This document shows, one piece after another, positions 15,568 through 16,846 of a stretch of 16,846 nucleotides of DNA. The stretch is from NCBI GenBank assembly GCA_037132075.1, contig JBAXPV010000056.1, positions 1 to 16,846 on the forward strand, given 5' to 3'. The notes under the pieces were generated by a model, which was not told the DNA's origin, made no database searches, and saw nothing but the letters and a program-made list of their open reading frames with translations. The DNA is from JBAXPV01 sp037132075. GTDB lineage: Bacteria; Bacteroidota; Bacteroidia; Bacteroidales; CAIXZF01. Each line of letters begins with the position of its first letter. Position 1 is the stretch's first letter. Position numbers and translations under genes: made by a program.

Positions 15568-16305
15568 ATGAAAGGTTTTAAACTGATTTTAATCATTTCT
15601 TTGATGAGCATTCTGATGAGCGCTAATGTAAAGGAACAAAAGCTGAGGGTTCGTATTTTAGAAACTTCAGCAAATGGCTTTAAGATTATCGCTTCTCCAT
15701 GGACAGCCCCGCCATGGATGAAAGACAACAACGATTGGCGCAGTGGAAAATAACTGCCTGAATACTATGATTGCTGGGCTTTATATTTCTCAAAATATAT
15801 CCAGGCCTATAAAAATGAAGGCATTGATATCTGGGGAGTCACCGTTGCGAATGAACCGCTTGGGAATCAGAAAAGGCTTCATCCTAAATATGTTCCTGTT
15901 TATCGTTATGCCAGGGATATCATCGGTTGTATGAATAACTGGGTGGATGGCTAAGTAGATTGGAATATGGTTTTAGACAGGCAAGGAGGGCCAAATTGGT
16001 TTAAAAACTGGTGTGTTGCCCCGGTAATTGTTGATCCTGGGAAAGATGAGGTCTACTTTACACCTTTATATTATACCATGGCGCATTTCAGTAAATTTAT
16101 CCGGCCAGGTGCTGTTCGCATTGGATTTGAAAACCCTGACCCCTCTTTGATGCTGACAGCAGCGCATAATCCTGACGGATCGATTGCTGTTGTGATGCTA
16201 AATGTGAATTCATCTTCAAAAAACATAAAGCTATCGCTGGGTGATCGTTCAGATGACTTCACGATAAGTGCCCAGGCTATACAAACGATTGTAGTTTTTC
16301 CTTAA
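15568..16305 (+). pseudogene. Decayed GH30 (beta-1,6-glucanase/glucosylceramidase-like) gene
   Basis: All parts lie in one frame of 246 codons. A signal peptide (MKGFKLILIISLMSILMS) runs almost directly into GFKIIASPWTAPPWMKDNND, a mid-barrel GH30 motif, so about the first 100-150 residues are missing. TAA at 15751-15753 follows SGK, where the family has Leu (TTA to TAA). The same frame continues LPEYYDCWALYFSKYIQAY, then IDIWGVTVANEP with the acid/base Glu at codon 96. It then jumps at about 15865-15880 to HPKYVPVYRYARDIIGC, losing the stretch that normally holds the nucleophile Glu. A second TAA (15952-15954) stands where the family has Trp (WVDG-W-VDWN). The tail, VDWNMVLDRQGGPNWFKNWC, then FTPLYYTMAHFSKFIRPGA and a C-terminal beta domain, is well conserved. 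It resembles GH30 subfamily 3. It starts 4 bases after the exported glycosidase and is the last gene of the operon. It cannot be an active enzyme. Confidence 0.8.
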
Positions 16306-16389
16306 CACCGAGGCAAGGGCTGGATCAAAATAAGTATTTCTCTTGTTTTCAGTGCCTTCCCTGTTTGTTTTGACAACGAGTCGGAATAA

Positions 16390-16575
16390 ATTGACCAGCA
16401 TCATCTCGTTCATTCCTATGCAGTAATCAATGGTCATTATGGGAATGTATCTTTTCTGTCAAAATCAAAACGTATCGAACATTACGAAAAAGTTCTTGTA
16501 GCTATTCATTTTGGCGGCCGGGTAATGATTGTTGAAACTAAGGCTGCATTAAAATTGATCAACAAATACTTTTAA
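16390..16575 (+). pseudogene. 3' fragment of an unidentified small gene
   Basis: An in-frame stretch of 61 sense codons runs to TAA at 16573-16575, after a stop at 16387-16389, and has no ATG, GTG or TTG start at its 5' end. The protein (KRIEHYEKVLVAIHFGGRV, then ETKAALKLINKYF) looks like a genuine globular C-terminus. It ends 10 bases before the next small gene, as in a two-gene operon. I cannot name the family. It is probably the tail of a gene whose front was lost next to the GH30 relic. Confidence 0.35.
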
Positions 16576-16585
16576 TAAGTAAAAA

Positions 16586-16735
16586 ATGGCAACTAGAAAA
16601 ATAGAAATCGAAGACGATATTCTTGGTGGGCAAGGTCCTTTGACTAAAGAAGAAGAAAAAGCACTAAGTGACTTTTTTAGAAAACAGAAAATTGCCAGTA
16701 AACCATTACTTCTAAAAAGAACTCCATGCACTTAG
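16586..16735 (+). CDS. Small acidic/basic hypothetical protein
   Basis: The product has 49 residues from ATG 16586 (MATRKIEIEDDILGG, then LTKEEEKALSDFFRKQK). The middle is a strongly charged, helix-forming segment; a short basic tail ends KRTPCT. There is no membrane segment. The compact size and the position 10 bases after a truncated frame suggest the second gene of a small two-gene unit such as a toxin-antitoxin pair, but no family was recognised. Its stop overlaps the convergent kinase stop by two or three bases. Confidence 0.45.
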   Translation: MATRKIEIEDDILGGQGPLTKEEEKALSDFFRKQKIASKPLLLKRTPCT

Positions 16736-16846
16736 TCTGGCTTGCCAGGTAAAGTAACGTAAAATGTACTTCCAATCCCTTCTGCGCTTTCCACCCGGAT
16801 TTTGCCTCCGTGCTTCTCAACGAATTCCTTACATAGGATAAGTCCA
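16732..16846 (-). CDS. C-terminal end of a histidine kinase (partial)
   Basis: Reading leftward from the window edge, the frame gives GLILCKEFVEKHGGKIRVES, then AEGIGSTFYVTLPGKPD and a stop at 16732-16734. This is the last part of a HATPase_c domain: the end of the G2 box, the x-E-x-H-GG-x-I-x-V-E-S strand and the G-S-T-F-x-x-x-L-P end. Only 37 residues are inside the window; the sensor, HisKA and most of the ATPase lie beyond 16846. No receiver domain follows, so unlike the kinase at the left end this one is not a C-terminal hybrid. Confidence 0.85.
   Translation of the reverse strand, partial: GLILCKEFVEKHGGKIRVESAEGIGSTFYVTLPGKPD

Noticed and set aside
16249..16437. 62-codon minus-strand frame
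   Set aside because: Partly antisense to the conserved GH30 tail, with no motif or promoter.
1..16846. CRISPR arrays, tRNA or rRNA genes, riboswitches
   Set aside because: No regularly spaced repeats, no tRNA-like T-loop/acceptor pattern and no rRNA motifs were seen on reading; no search was run.

Overview
The window looks like chromosomal DNA from a Bacteroidota bacterium. It is moderately AT-rich and lacks clear Shine-Dalgarno sites. Several gene starts are preceded by the Bacteroidota -7 promoter box TAnnTTTG. The gene families also fit: hybrid PAS/GAF histidine kinases, a secreted protein with a dockerin-like tail, an AbiEii toxin paired with a DUF6922-like antitoxin, and a cytoplasmic oligosaccharide phosphorylase next to a GPH-family symporter. 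No rRNA, tRNA, CRISPR array or intact insertion sequence was seen. All family names come from reading motifs by eye, without database searches.

Layout. Positions 1-3482 hold the tail of an unidentified gene and then a large hybrid sensor kinase (GAF, four PAS, HisKA, HATPase, receiver). The kinase is cut in two by an in-frame amber codon at 2217-2219, where the PAS family normally has tryptophan. Positions 3483-5223 are sparse: hairpins, a small dimeric alpha/beta-barrel protein (minus), a possible IS21-type end remnant, a four-helix membrane protein (minus), and about 600 bases with no recognisable gene. Positions 5224-5734 encode a thioredoxin/glutaredoxin-like protein and a small membrane protein. 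Positions 5774-6893 (minus) are a toxin-antitoxin operon: an HTH plus DUF6922-like antitoxin overlapping an AbiEii-type nucleotidyltransferase, with palindromes over its promoter. Positions 7057-7964 hold a small membrane-anchored or secreted protein and fused remnants of a TerB-like and a YqaA/VTT-like gene. Positions 7965-9026 (minus) encode a secreted dockerin-like protein.

Positions 9312-16305 form a rightward carbohydrate operon: a 1155-residue clan GH-Q phosphorylase (GH94/GH149/GH161-like), a GPH/MelB-type sugar:cation symporter, an exported clan GH-A glycosidase, and a decayed GH30 beta-glucanase. The likely logic is that exported hydrolases release beta-gluco-oligosaccharides, the symporter imports them, and the cytoplasmic phosphorylase releases glucose-1-phosphate. 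A beta-1,3/1,6-glucan such as laminarin is the best guess, because the GH30 relic resembles beta-1,6-glucanases; this is inference. No SusC/SusD pair is present in the window. The right end has two small tandem reading frames and the last 37 residues of another histidine kinase on the minus strand.

A recurring theme is gene decay: the split kinase, the TerB/YqaA fusion, the GH30 relic and a truncated frame at 16390-16575. This could be real degeneration of an accessory region or assembly/sequencing error. The sequence alone cannot decide.
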